A DNA stretch of 56,807 nucleotides, from NCBI GenBank assembly GCA_910584725.1, contig CAJUBE010000030.1:1-56807 (forward strand). Reading direction: 5' to 3'. The notes below the pieces were generated by a model. That model was not told the DNA's origin. It worked only from the letters and a program-made list of their open reading frames with translations, and made no database searches. This document shows, in pieces, positions 33,506 to 42,791 of the stretch. This stretch comes from an uncultured Lachnospiraceae bacterium (GTDB lineage: Bacteria; Bacillota; Clostridia; Lachnospirales; Lachnospiraceae). A program made the position numbers and the translations under genes. The number at the start of each line of letters is the position of its first letter. Position 1 is the first letter of the stretch.

Positions 33506-33531
33506 GAAAGAAATATGGTGAGGTGAATACA

Positions 33532-34239
33532 ATGCGAATACTAATCTGTGATGATGATATTTTGGTAATTGAACAGCTTGAAGGATATATAAAGACATTT
33601 TTTGAAAAAATATCTGTAAAATGCCCCGAAATAGTCTGCTTTTCTGACGGGGAATCCCTCCTTGCGGACAAAGGTGACAAAGACATACTTTTCCTTGACA
33701 TAGAAATGCCCGGTATCAATGGCATTTATGTAGGAAATGAATTAAAAAAAGCAAATGACCGAATTATTATCTTTATTGTCACCTCGTATTCTGAATATTT
33801 AGACGAAGCAATGCGCTTTCATGTATTCCGTTATCTTTCAAAACCTTTGGAGAAGCAACGTTTTTTCCGCAATATGAAAGATGCAGTTGACCTGTACAAC
33901 ACCATAACTGTCAAAGTGCCTATTGAAACGAAGCAGGGTATTCACACACTCCTTGCTTCATCAATCATAATGATTGAAGCACAGGGAAGAAAAGTAACCG
34001 TGCATACTACTATGCAAGATTTTGAATCTATTCACAATATGCAATACTGGCTGAATCATCTTCCCCAAAATTGTTTTTTTCAGACACATCGCAGCTTTAT
34101 TGTTAATTTTGAACATATATCAGATTTTGACCATTCCCTTGTGCATTTGGCTGATAATCAGTTTCGGGCATATCTGACGAAACGAAAATACAGTGCCTTT
34201 AAAGATGCTTATCTTCTTTATCTCGAAAGCACAAGATAA
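33532..34239 (+). CDS. LytTR-family response regulator
   Basis: A 235-residue regulator. The receiver has Asp56 (ILFLDIEMPGING), and the LytTR domain includes SIIMIEAQGRKVTVHT and FFQTHRSFIVNFEHI. The ATG chosen follows GAGGTG; a GTG three codons upstream is part of that site. It is followed 39 bases later by its kinase. AT-rich codon use sets it apart from the LytTR gene at 26 kb, so the two systems are probably of different origin and not a recent duplication. Confidence 0.93.
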   Translation: MRILICDDDILVIEQLEGYIKTFFEKISVKCPEIVCFSDGESLLADKGDKDILFLDIEMPGINGIYVGNELKKANDRIIIFIVTSYSEYLDEAMRFHVFRYLSKPLEKQRFFRNMKDAVDLYNTITVKVPIETKQGIHTLLASSIIMIEAQGRKVTVHTTMQDFESIHNMQYWLNHLPQNCFFQTHRSFIVNFEHISDFDHSLVHLADNQFRAYLTKRKYSAFKDAYLLYLESTR

Positions 34240-34278
34240 AATTTTTAGGATAACCATAAAAAAGCAAGGAGAAATACA

Positions 34279-35589
34279 ATGGGGAAAAATATTTGGTGTT
34301 TTTTTAGTTTTCTTACAGAAGCTATTATACTTTGGCAATACACATCTACCCTTTTTGCCGCCAAACGTACTGCTAAAAAGGAGCTTACAATCCTATGTGG
34401 ACTGTATTTTATTTTGTTTTTTGCCTCCCTTTTTCATTCAAAATTGTTGAATGTGGCTTTATACTTTGTATTTAACTTTATTTTTCTTATCACAGGGTAC
34501 TACATGAACGCCTATTCTGCTTTTTTTCATTCTTCCATATTGACATCAGTTATGATACTCTGCGAAGTAATGGTATATTATATTGTTCGTTTCTTTTCAC
34601 CACACTTTTTTGAGAGAGGGGAAAATTTTCATTTTCTTGCCTTATTTGCCATATTTTCAAAGTTGATGTTTTTTACAGTTATTTTTATCCTACTTCATTT
34701 TCTGAAAGGACGGCAAAACCATGATGAACGACCAGACAAATCAGCCTTTTTATTAGCATTGATTCCCATAACTTCTGTTTTCGTTATGGTAACCTTTACA
34801 AAAATAAGCGATTCCTGTGACCTTTCTCCCGTCTTAAACTGGATGCTTACATTGAGTGCTGTCTTTCTGCTTACAATTAACCTGCTCATATTCGGAATAG
34901 AGCAGTATAACAGGAAAAAAAGTCTAGAATTTATGGATATGCAACTGTTACTTCAAAAAGAGTCGGATTCCGCACAATATTATGAGATGTTGCTTTCACA
35001 ACATGAAAATCAGAGCATTTTAATACATGATATAAAGAAACATCTACAATCTATAAATACGTTGAATGATAAAAGGGAACACGATAAAATCAATCTGTAT
35101 ATTCATGAGTTAATGCGGTCTTCCGATTTGAAAGAAGTTTCACAACTATGCAACCATGAAACACTAAATGCAATCCTTACAAGATACGGGCGAAACTGCC
35201 TTGATAAGCATATCTCTTTCCATGCAGATATCCGAAGTGGAATTATTGATTTTATTGCTGATGCAGATATTACTTCCCTTTTTTGTAACCTGTTGGACAA
35301 TGCCATAGAAGCCGCCGAACATATTTCTGATTCTTTTATAGAGGTTAGTGCTTACAGGCGTGAAAAAACGCCATTTGTTGTGATAACTGTTGTTAATTCC
35401 AGTAGGAAAAATCCTTTTGATGAGCAAAGCGGTATACTGAACACTACAAAAGTCAATAAATGCAAACACGGGTTGGGAATAAAGAGTATTCGCAAAATAG
35501 TATCTAAATATCAAGGGAATATACAAATGTACTATAATCAGGAATCTCAAACTTTCCATACTGTTATTACCGTAAAGCAGCAAAAATAA
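34279..35589 (+). CDS. AgrC-type GHKL sensor histidine kinase
   Basis: A 436-residue kinase with six or seven membrane helices in the first 210 residues, a His250 box (ILIHDIKKHLQSI), the N box NLLDNAIEAAEH and the G box HGLGIKSI. It should phosphorylate the preceding LytTR regulator. No peptide-pheromone gene was found near it. A fragment related to its C-terminus (MYYNQES and following) survives at 54861-54923. Confidence 0.93.
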   Translation: MGKNIWCFFSFLTEAIILWQYTSTLFAAKRTAKKELTILCGLYFILFFASLFHSKLLNVALYFVFNFIFLITGYYMNAYSAFFHSSILTSVMILCEVMVYYIVRFFSPHFFERGENFHFLALFAIFSKLMFFTVIFILLHFLKGRQNHDERPDKSAFLLALIPITSVFVMVTFTKISDSCDLSPVLNWMLTLSAVFLLTINLLIFGIEQYNRKKSLEFMDMQLLLQKESDSAQYYEMLLSQHENQSILIHDIKKHLQSINTLNDKREHDKINLYIHELMRSSDLKEVSQLCNHETLNAILTRYGRNCLDKHISFHADIRSGIIDFIADADITSLFCNLLDNAIEAAEHISDSFIEVSAYRREKTPFVVITVVNSSRKNPFDEQSGILNTTKVNKCKHGLGIKSIRKIVSKYQGNIQMYYNQESQTFHTVITVKQQK

Positions 35590-35630
35590 TCCCTGATCTC
35601 CTGCGGTGTCGTATTATCCACCATTATGTC

Positions 35631-37313
35631 TTAAGCATGTTCTACCAGCATCTCATACGTCACCCCGTACTTCTTCGCGATATCTCCCGCATAGGACATG
35701 CCCTCCGGCGGCGCCGCCTCAATCTTAAACGAACGGTTGCCCCCGTCCGCCTTTACAATCAGCGAAACCGCCTTCACAGCATCGTATGGGCGATTCAATT
35801 CTTCCAGCTCAAATGCCAGCTTGTGCATGTGGGTGTTGTAGATGGTCCGCACTCCCTTGGCAAGAATCGCCCTGACCGCATCCTTCGCTATGAAATACCC
35901 CTCCTCAAAAGAAGTCGTGGAGAATGTCTCGTTGAGCAGCAGCAGACTGTTCTTCGTGCTGTCCGAATAAATCTGCCGGAACCGCCTGCACTCTTCGCCC
36001 AGCCGTCCCAGATCCATGGTTTTGTCCTCGTCCGCCGGAAAATGCGTATAAATGCAATCAACCGGCTGAAACACGAAGGAGTCTGCCGGCACGAAAATAC
36101 CGCCCTGCGCAAGCGCAAACAGAAGTCCTACCGCCTGTGTGACCGTCGTCTTCCCGCCCCGGTTCGCGCCTGTCAGCACATAGACCAGATGCGCTTTGTC
36201 AAAGTCCAAGTCATTTGTAACGATGGTCTCCTGTCTTTCCGAGACCGCCGCCGCAAGCTTCATATTGTAAAAGCCTCGCGCGCGCATCACGCGCTCTCCC
36301 GCTTCTTCCGCCGCCAAAGTCCCCTTGCCAAAATGCAGTCCCCGACCGCTTAACTTTTCTATGTACTGGGCAAAGCGGACATAGTAAATAAATTCCGGGA
36401 TCAAGTCCGTAATTTCCGTGATGGTCACGGACACATATCTGTCCAGCACGCTTTTCAGCTTTTTTACCACCGCCGAGAGCATCTGGTTGGTGACACGGTT
36501 CATATACCGCGGCACGTCCTCCATCATATCGCCCTCGGGAATCAGCGCGATACCCCGGAGAGGAATGATATCCGGCATTTTGGTCGTCTCGGCGGCAAAG
36601 GGATGGAACTTATACTCCTCCTTCCACTCCGTATCCGGCTTTACGACTTCCCTCATGGAGATTTTTTCACAGAAATGATCGAGGAGATTTGATTTGGTAA
36701 AATACCTGCTGTTGATGGAAATCAGTCCGATCCCGTCCGCCTCAAAACGGTCGTTTAAGTTGATGCCCACCGTAACGCTCTTAAGCTCCTCCGTCGTTGC
36801 CCGCAGGGCGGCAATATCCTTCTTCAATTCCGAAAACCCGTTGTCATGGTACAGCCCGTCAACATATTCCTTTAACCGAAGCAGACCCTCCGAGTGCACC
36901 TGCGCATCCGAGAGACTTTTGAAAATAGCTTCCACACACTGGATATAGTCCTTCATTTCGTCCAGACGGTGCATGAGGTCCCACACGTTCGCCGCCTCCT
37001 CAAAGGTCTTGCCGATGCTCCCGTAATCGCGCAGAAAATTGATCTGATCCAGAATGCGCAGCATCTCATCCCGCATCGCCTCATTCCGATAAATGTCCTC
37101 GAAAACATCGCTCCGATATTTCGTCACTTCCGGGCTGTCCGTCATTTTGGAAAGAATCGAGAGAAACAGCGTGCGCTCCTGCTTCTTCTCCGTGACCTGC
37201 TCGCACAGATAGTCCAATCCCAGATCGTGGACAGCCGCCTCCGATAAGACTTTATAGTCCGGCGCAGAGCCGGGCGGCGCAAGCAAGCTGATGGCTTTTT
37301 CGTTATGGTTCAT
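35631..37313 (-). CDS. MutS-family ATPase lacking mismatch-recognition domain
   Basis: A 560-residue protein with a helical MutS core (lever and clamp-like) and a C-terminal MutS ATPase domain: Walker A TGANRGGKTT and Walker B SLLLLNETFSTT. The N-terminal mismatch-binding domain of MutS1 and the Smr nuclease of MutS2 are absent. This matches stand-alone MutS-like ATPases seen in clostridia, whose role is unclear. GGAGGA precedes the ATG. It is convergent with the preceding kinase gene. Confidence 0.85.
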   Translation of the reverse strand: MNHNEKAISLLAPPGSAPDYKVLSEAAVHDLGLDYLCEQVTEKKQERTLFLSILSKMTDSPEVTKYRSDVFEDIYRNEAMRDEMLRILDQINFLRDYGSIGKTFEEAANVWDLMHRLDEMKDYIQCVEAIFKSLSDAQVHSEGLLRLKEYVDGLYHDNGFSELKKDIAALRATTEELKSVTVGINLNDRFEADGIGLISINSRYFTKSNLLDHFCEKISMREVVKPDTEWKEEYKFHPFAAETTKMPDIIPLRGIALIPEGDMMEDVPRYMNRVTNQMLSAVVKKLKSVLDRYVSVTITEITDLIPEFIYYVRFAQYIEKLSGRGLHFGKGTLAAEEAGERVMRARGFYNMKLAAAVSERQETIVTNDLDFDKAHLVYVLTGANRGGKTTVTQAVGLLFALAQGGIFVPADSFVFQPVDCIYTHFPADEDKTMDLGRLGEECRRFRQIYSDSTKNSLLLLNETFSTTSFEEGYFIAKDAVRAILAKGVRTIYNTHMHKLAFELEELNRPYDAVKAVSLIVKADGGNRSFKIEAAPPEGMSYAGDIAKKYGVTYEMLVEHA

Positions 37314-37431
37314 GGCGATTCCTCCGACGATTGTTTTCTTCCTTATGCTCCATTCTACATCAATTACCCCTCAAAAGAAACAGAAACCGCCCCATCACAA
37401 AATAAATCTTCCCCTCAATTTAAAAGTGTGA

Positions 37432-37437
37432 TATAAT
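37432..37437 (+). promoter_or_regulatory. Extended -10 promoter element
   Basis: TGATATAAT gives a consensus -10 with an upstream TG. The -35 region is poor. It should serve the gene starting at 37497 and perhaps the permease. Confidence 0.4.
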
Positions 37438-37496
37438 ACCGTCGGCTTTAGGAATCATTGCAGGGACATAAACAGGACAAAAGCAAGAGACGTAAG

Positions 37497-37901
37497 ATGA
37501 CAGACAAGGGAAAACGCAGGTTAATCAGCATATTTATAATCTTATCGCTGTTCTTCGCGGGCATGTATGTGATTGCAGACCCGGCAGAAGATTTCTTTGC
37601 GTCCGGCTTGACGGGAAATATATCCGAAAGCCTCGCTCCTGTCCACTCCGATACCTACAACGACGCGATCGGCACGACAGAGCTGCCCGCCATACACAGT
37701 ATGGAACTGCAGGCGCGGACAGGGTATCAGCAGCAGTACCGGGAAGTCCATGAGTCCCTTTCTCTGCCCTGCCTCGGCATTGATTCCGTATTAAAGGGAA
37801 AATTTCATAGAAACCATACGGCAACATATTTATTCTGCCAGACGCAAAATGAGCGGATTACGGAATCCGTCTATCAGTCTGACGGCAAAAAGCGAATCTA
37901 A
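37497..37901 (+). CDS. Small membrane-anchored or secreted protein, unknown
   Basis: A 134-residue protein: a basic N-terminus, one hydrophobic segment (LISIFIILSLFFAGMYVI) and an outside domain of about 105 residues with a single-Cys LSLPCLG and FCQTQ. The ribosome site is weak, and a TTG 13 codons upstream is an alternative start. It precedes the permease gene by 63 bases. No family recognised; coding status is likely but not certain. Confidence 0.55.
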   Translation: MTDKGKRRLISIFIILSLFFAGMYVIADPAEDFFASGLTGNISESLAPVHSDTYNDAIGTTELPAIHSMELQARTGYQQQYREVHESLSLPCLGIDSVLKGKFHRNHTATYLFCQTQNERITESVYQSDGKKRI

Positions 37902-37949
37902 AACTGTATCTGTACAAACGGGAAAGGTATAACTTAATAACAGTTTTAG
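37898..37949. promoter_or_regulatory. Inverted repeat between small protein and permease genes
   Basis: CTAAAACTG (37898-37906) and CAGTTTTAG (37941-37949) are perfect 9-bp arms. The right arm ends a few bases before the permease ribosome site (GAAGGGA), so folding could limit its translation. Confidence 0.45.
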
Positions 37950-37964
37950 AAAGAAGGGAAATAT

Positions 37965-39320
37965 ATGTTGGCACAGGTTGTTGCAGTAATCATTTTTATT
38001 GCAATGTTTCTTTTTATTGTGACCGAAATTGTGGAAAGACATGTAGTTTCGCTTGTCTGCGCACTGTTGACGGTCCTTTTTGTTTTTGGTCTGGGAATGC
38101 ACAGCATGACGGCGGTGATCGAGACGCTGAACATCAAGAGCATTTTCACGCCGGAGTTCTGGTATCTGTCGGGCGAGACGGCAGGAAGCAGCACCGGCAT
38201 CAACTGGGAGACGATCCTGTTTATCTTTGGCATGATGGTTATGGTGGAGGGCATGGCGCGCGTCGGTTTTTTCAGATGGCTCTGTATGCGCATCGCCAGA
38301 CTCGTGAATTATCAAGTCATACCGCTGTTTATCACTTTTATGATCTTATCGACCATACTGGCAATGTTTATCGACAGCATCACCGTCATTCTGTTCTTAG
38401 CCGCCGTGACGATTGAACTCTCACAGCTTTTGAAATTCAATCCGGTCCCCATGATCCTGTCCGAGATTTTCTGCGCGAATCTGGGCGGTTCGGCTACCAT
38501 GTGCGGTGATCCGCCCAATATTATCATCGGCACTTCGCTTGGGTATTCTTTTACGGACTTTGTGACAAACACGGGCGTGATCGCAGGCGTCTGTCTGATT
38601 GCGGTACTGCTGTATTTTTATCTGATCTTTCACAGGGAACTGAAAGGAAACGCGGCAGAGACCGTGGATTACAGCAGTCTGCCAAGCCCGGAGTCCACCA
38701 TTACCGACAAAAAGGGATTTGCGGTGAGCTGTGTGATCTTTGCCGCCGCGGTTGTGCTTCTGATCACCCACGCGCAGACGGGGCTTACCGTTTCCACAAT
38801 CGGCTGTCTTGTGGCGGCTGCCACCCTGATCACCTCGTGGAAATATGCCGCACAGTTATTAAAAAAAGTGGACTATAAAACGCTGCTGTTTTTTATCGGA
38901 CTGTTCGTCGTGATCGGCGGACTGGAACAGACGGGAATCCTCGAAATCATGGCAGGGTTTATCGGCAGGATCAGCGGCGGAAACGTCGTGGTCATGGTTG
39001 CGATCATCCTATGGCTGTCCGCGGTTGTCAGCGCCTTTGTGGATAATATCCCGTTTGCCACCACGATGATACCGATCATCAAAAGCCTGTCCGCTGCATA
39101 CGGCGTCGATCTGTCCATGCTTTCATGGACGCTGGCAATGGGGACGGATATCGGCGGAAGCGCCACACCCATAGGCGCATCGGCAAATGTGGTCGGCGTT
39201 GCGACGGCGTCGCGGGAAGGTTATGTGATCAAATGGGGGCTTTACTGTAAAAAAATGATGCCGGCAACGATACTTGTTGTCCTGCTATCCATGCTTTTGA
39301 TTTATTTCCGATATTTATAA
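37965..39320 (+). CDS. SLC13/ArsB-type anion or ion permease
   Basis: A 451-residue transporter with 11-12 membrane helices of the ion-transporter superfamily. The paired signatures ANLGGSATMCGDPPNIIIG and DIGGSATPIGASANVVG in the two half-repeats are typical of ArsB/P-permease/SLC13 members. The substrate (dicarboxylate, arsenite or Na+/H+) cannot be fixed. No ars genes are adjacent, which weighs against arsenite. It is followed 15 bases later by a cytidylate-kinase-like protein, and the two are probably co-expressed. Confidence 0.88.
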   Translation: MLAQVVAVIIFIAMFLFIVTEIVERHVVSLVCALLTVLFVFGLGMHSMTAVIETLNIKSIFTPEFWYLSGETAGSSTGINWETILFIFGMMVMVEGMARVGFFRWLCMRIARLVNYQVIPLFITFMILSTILAMFIDSITVILFLAAVTIELSQLLKFNPVPMILSEIFCANLGGSATMCGDPPNIIIGTSLGYSFTDFVTNTGVIAGVCLIAVLLYFYLIFHRELKGNAAETVDYSSLPSPESTITDKKGFAVSCVIFAAAVVLLITHAQTGLTVSTIGCLVAAATLITSWKYAAQLLKKVDYKTLLFFIGLFVVIGGLEQTGILEIMAGFIGRISGGNVVVMVAIILWLSAVVSAFVDNIPFATTMIPIIKSLSAAYGVDLSMLSWTLAMGTDIGGSATPIGASANVVGVATASREGYVIKWGLYCKKMMPATILVVLLSMLLIYFRYL

Positions 39321-39335
39321 GGGGAGGTGGAACGA

Positions 39336-39929
39336 ATGGAAAAGCAATTGATTATTTCCGTTGGAAGGGAGTACGGCAGCGGCGGGCACGAGATCGCGGA
39401 GAAACTGGCGAACCACTATGGCATCCAGCTGCTCGACCACAATCTTCTCGACGAGATTGCCGCGAAAAAGAACGTGAAGATGGATCATTTGAGAGAATTG
39501 GATGAGAAACATAAAAATCCGCTGTCTTCCAGGACCGTGAGAGGTTACAGCAGTTCGCCCGAGGAAAATCTGCTGTATCTCCAGTTTGACTATCTGCGGG
39601 ACAAGGCGGATGCGGGGGACTCCTTCGTGATCGTAGGGCGGTGCAGCGAGACGATTCTGAAACAGTACGACAGCATGGTATCCATATTTATTCTTGCCGA
39701 CCGCGAAAAGAGAATCGAGCGGATCATGCGGCTGTATCACCTGTCAGAGAGTGATGCCGCCAAAAAGATCCGCGAGAAAGACACGAGCCGCCGACGGTAC
39801 CATAACAGTTTCTGCGTCGGGAAATGGGGCGACTGCCGAAATTACGACGTTTCCTTAAACAGCAGCAAGCTGGGCATCGACGGTTCCGTGAAACTGCTGA
39901 CGGAGTATATTGACAGACGGAGACAATAA
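39336..39929 (+). CDS. Cytidylate-kinase-like family protein
   Basis: A 197-residue P-loop protein beginning with LIISVGREYGSGGHEIAEKL, the signature of the cytidylate-kinase-like family. The P loop is GREYGSGG, without the usual GKS, as is normal for this family. FVIVGRCSE and the late Arg-rich REKDTSRRRYHN lid are kept. Members often neighbour transporter genes and may have a regulatory role; a true CMP kinase function is not assured. The ATG follows GGGGAGG. Confidence 0.85.
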   Translation: MEKQLIISVGREYGSGGHEIAEKLANHYGIQLLDHNLLDEIAAKKNVKMDHLRELDEKHKNPLSSRTVRGYSSSPEENLLYLQFDYLRDKADAGDSFVIVGRCSETILKQYDSMVSIFILADREKRIERIMRLYHLSESDAAKKIREKDTSRRRYHNSFCVGKWGDCRNYDVSLNSSKLGIDGSVKLLTEYIDRRRQ

Positions 39930-39972
39930 AAACCGAACTGCCGGCGCGCCCGATTCAGGGCGCCCCCGGCAG
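39928..39972 (-). terminator. Terminator of the motor-protein pair
   Basis: Minus strand: CTGCCGG/CCGGCAG outer stem with an inner GGCGCCC/GGGCGC-rich stem, then TTCGGTTTTTATT. It ends the minus-strand ZorA/ZorB-like operon and faces the cytidylate-kinase-like gene. Confidence 0.7.
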
Positions 39973-39980
39973 CTCCATTC

Positions 39981-40898
39981 CTACTCTAAAATCCCCGCCA
40001 TCTTCTCTATCATCTCGTCTTCCTTCAGCCGGAACTTGATCTCCACCCTTCTGGATGCCGGCATATCCACCTCCTCCGTCGGGCTGCCGAAAGCGTCCTT
40101 CTTGTAAACCGGGGTGCTCCACGATTTCCCGTTGACGGTAAGAATTTTCTGCAGCTGCTCAATTTCCGTCTCGCTGAGCCCGTTTCTTTTGTTCAGACAG
40201 AAGTCCGCCACGGCTTTGGCGCGTTCATAGGACAGCTCCATATTGCTCTGGTAACCGCCGTCCGTGTCCGTGTGCCCCTCGATGATAATCTCCGCGATAT
40301 ACTCGCGAAACTGGTCCTGGAGCAGCACATCCAGATACATCGGAATAATATTTTTTAGCGTCTCCCTGCTGTCCGCGGTGAGGGAAGCGCTGTTGTAGCG
40401 GAACAGCACATCGGAAGAGAACGTGATGGAGCCTGTCTGGGCGTCCACCTTCATGGTGGAATTGCTGAACGCCGACTGCAGCGCCCCGATGATATCCGTG
40501 CGGATGCCGACAATATCCTGCAGCTCCTGTTTGGTCGTTGTCAGCTCCTGTCTGGCGTCCTCGATTTCCAGATAGGCGTTGTCCAGTTCTTCCTGCGTCA
40601 ATGCCGCCTGATCGTATGCCTGCTGTAACTGTGCCAGAGAGGAGGCAAGCTCCTCGTTTGACTTCTCCAGTTCCGCCTTGGACAGCTCTAAGTCCGCGAT
40701 CGTCGCATCCAGCTCGCTCTGCGCCGCGTTCAGTTCCAGCCTTGTCTGGTCCAGATCATCCGTCTTCTGTCTGTAAACGGCAAGGGTGATCGCTATCATC
40801 AAGATAAAAATCAGCAGAAGCGCCGCCATCATATCCGAGTAGGACTGCCAGTAGCTGTGCGCCGCAAAAGCTTCCCTGTTCCTGCTTCTATTTCTCAT
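39981..40898 (-). CDS. MotB/OmpA-domain protein (ZorB-like)
   Basis: A 305-residue protein. One N-terminal membrane helix carries the MotB-type ion-binding aspartate (YSDMMAALLLIF, Asp22). A coiled-coil stalk of repeated Glu/Leu/Ser heptads (about 45-130) is followed by an OmpA-like peptidoglycan-binding domain (IIIEGHTDTDGG, then SYERAKAVADF). This is the stator/ZorB layout: an ion-driven membrane complex fixed to the wall. It overlaps the MotA-like gene by 11 bases. A flagellar MotB is less likely, since the partner protein has a long cytoplasmic tail. Whether it defends against phage is unproven. Confidence 0.78.
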   Translation of the reverse strand: MRNRSRNREAFAAHSYWQSYSDMMAALLLIFILMIAITLAVYRQKTDDLDQTRLELNAAQSELDATIADLELSKAELEKSNEELASSLAQLQQAYDQAALTQEELDNAYLEIEDARQELTTTKQELQDIVGIRTDIIGALQSAFSNSTMKVDAQTGSITFSSDVLFRYNSASLTADSRETLKNIIPMYLDVLLQDQFREYIAEIIIEGHTDTDGGYQSNMELSYERAKAVADFCLNKRNGLSETEIEQLQKILTVNGKSWSTPVYKKDAFGSPTEEVDMPASRRVEIKFRLKEDEMIEKMAGILE

Positions 40899-42051
40899 AT
40901 AAATTCCTCATCTGTTCAAATGTATATATCTGGCTGCTGATTTCATCGCTCATGTCGCTGCACGCATCCGCCAGCATTTTCTTCTGCTCCTTAAGCTCCC
41001 CCGCAAATGCTTCCTGCCTTTCCATGACGTTCGCCAGCGCCTCCTGCACGTTTCGGTTTACCTCCACCAGCGCGGTGACCGCCTCCACCATCTCCGCTGC
41101 GCCTGCCGCGCTTGCCGCCTGTGACTCTCCCGCGCTCTTTAAGACATTCCCCAGTTTCTGAAAGTCCGTATCCAATGCCTTCTGCATCTGCACCGTAAAC
41201 TTGTCCACGATGCGCTCCACGCCCGCCGTCTGTTCCATCGCGTTCCCTTTCAGCAGTTCGAGCATCTGTTTCAAGGAATTTGCCATCCCCGCCTGATACA
41301 CCAGCATGGTCGCCGCGTTCTCATCCTCTTTCAAGGCAATCGGCTGCGCCGTCTGGCGAAACACGTCCAGAAATTCGCCAAGCGTCTCATAGGCATCCGA
41401 CATAATGCTCCGATATACCACATTGAACACCAGTGAAAAAAAGATACCGTACACCGAAGTGTGAAACGCCACCTTCATACCCGAAAGCAGGGAACCCACA
41501 TTGTCGGAGATGGCGAAAATGTCGTCGCCGCTGAAGGCGCCCAGACCCATGGAGAGTCCCAGAAACGTCCCCAGAATGCCCAGACCCGTGAGCATCCCGG
41601 AAACCCCGGAATTGAAAAAGTTCATGCCTGCCCTGTCAAGCAGATCCTCGTTGATGTATTCCCCCAGATCACAGGAAGACGCGGCGCTCCTTCTGGTCTT
41701 TGCGCCTCTCACCCGCAGACGGTACTTGTCAAACGCTTCCTGCAAGACTTTTTCCTCAAAAACCTTGTCGTTATCCTTGTAACTGCCCCAGAGATTTTTT
41801 CCGCCGGACTCCTTATATTCCTTCTGCAGCCGGATCGCGGCGTCTTCCAGATCATAAATGATCCTGTTCAGCCGCCCGAAGCTGACGGAAGATATGATAA
41901 ATACAATCCCGATCACAATCAGAAAGCCGACGTTGATCGAAAGGTTTACAACCGAAATCTCTTCCCCCGTAAACACGCCGTTCAGATACAATACAAAAGC
42001 CACCACAATCACATATAAAAAATACAGTACATAATACAGCCTGCTCTTCAT
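40888..42051 (-). CDS. MotA/TolQ/ExbB-family protein with coiled-coil tail (ZorA-like)
   Basis: A 387-residue membrane protein. Four hydrophobic segments can be seen (about 6-25, 36-56, 148-172, 192-215). The second pair (GVSGMLTGLGILGTFLGLSM and FHTSVYGIFFSLVFNVVY) is the MotA/ExbB core. Residues 240-387 form a long helical, coiled-coil tail into the cytoplasm, as in ZorA, though shorter than typical Zorya ZorA tails. With the downstream MotB-like protein it forms a predicted ion-driven complex. GGGAG precedes the ATG. ZorC, ZorD and ZorE homologues are absent from the window. Confidence 0.78.
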   Translation of the reverse strand: MKSRLYYVLYFLYVIVVAFVLYLNGVFTGEEISVVNLSINVGFLIVIGIVFIISSVSFGRLNRIIYDLEDAAIRLQKEYKESGGKNLWGSYKDNDKVFEEKVLQEAFDKYRLRVRGAKTRRSAASSCDLGEYINEDLLDRAGMNFFNSGVSGMLTGLGILGTFLGLSMGLGAFSGDDIFAISDNVGSLLSGMKVAFHTSVYGIFFSLVFNVVYRSIMSDAYETLGEFLDVFRQTAQPIALKEDENAATMLVYQAGMANSLKQMLELLKGNAMEQTAGVERIVDKFTVQMQKALDTDFQKLGNVLKSAGESQAASAAGAAEMVEAVTALVEVNRNVQEALANVMERQEAFAGELKEQKKMLADACSDMSDEISSQIYTFEQMRNLYEK

Positions 42052-42147
42052 CCGTATTCTCCCGTCCTTTTCCTTGAGTCGATACCATTAGTATTCCTGT
42101 TATCGCAGGATTGATTCCTGCCGGTTATGACTTAAACGTATCACAGT

Positions 42148-42791
42148 TTATTTCATTTCTAAATAGTTAGCATTACATTTCTGCTTCTCAAGTTGGTTCA
42201 TTGTATGTTTTACACACCTCCTCCAAAGTTTTTCTCCAAAATAATCCACTAAAAATTCTGGAAAGGCGCTTAAAATAAACACTCTGTTTTTCTGAACTTC
42301 CCGCTTTTCCAGTTTAAATATCTCATGCGGACCTATTGTTTTTATGTATTGGTCATAAGTAACTGTATCTGCCCGTTTCATCAGACATGATAACCTCATT
42401 GCAAATACGTCTATCGCTTCTTCCCATATTTTAAAGTCATATTTCTTAAATTGCGGATAAACCGCACGTGATGCCGATAACGTTTTGTATCAAGATTATT
42501 TTGATGCCCGTCATAATCAAAAAAGAGGTAAACCTCCGAAAAATCGTCTCTGCTAATTCCAGTCAACTGCGCTTTAATCTCTTTATGATCCTCCCTCAAC
42601 ACTTCAATGATATCCGTATCAAAATCATCCTCTTTTAATTTCTTCCAGAGCATATAGAGATTTTGCCCTGCCGGAAGCGTAATGATTTTGAATTTGCCAT
42701 GTGCAAAAAACACCTTAGAAATAACATCAATGACAAGCGGTTCTCTTGCTTCTCCTTCGACTATGAATGCCTTGTAATCTTCAGCCGCCAT
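42148..42791 (-). pseudogene. TOPRIM-like nuclease partner gene, frameshifted
   Basis: Two adjacent frames together make one protein. The first gives an acidic N-terminal motif FIVEGEAREP and a later FFDYDGHQNN, resembling the Glu and DxD motifs of TOPRIM/OLD-type nucleases. The second frame gives the C-terminal half with FILSAFPEFLVDYFGEKLW. Adding one A to the A4 tract at 42483-42486 fuses the frames into 214 codons ending at the same stop. The start overlaps the upstream ATPase gene by 11 bases, so they are translationally coupled. It could be inactivated, a phase-variable state, or a sequencing error. Confidence 0.65.

Noticed and set aside
33413..33598. Minus-strand open frames over the start of the second LytTR gene
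   Set aside because: Shadows without ribosome site, overlapping a promoter and a clear response regulator.
39981..42051. Flagellar stator genes motA/motB
   Set aside because: The MotA-like protein has a long coiled-coil tail and the OmpA protein a long stalk, and there are no flagellar genes near; a Zorya-like or other motor pair fits better.
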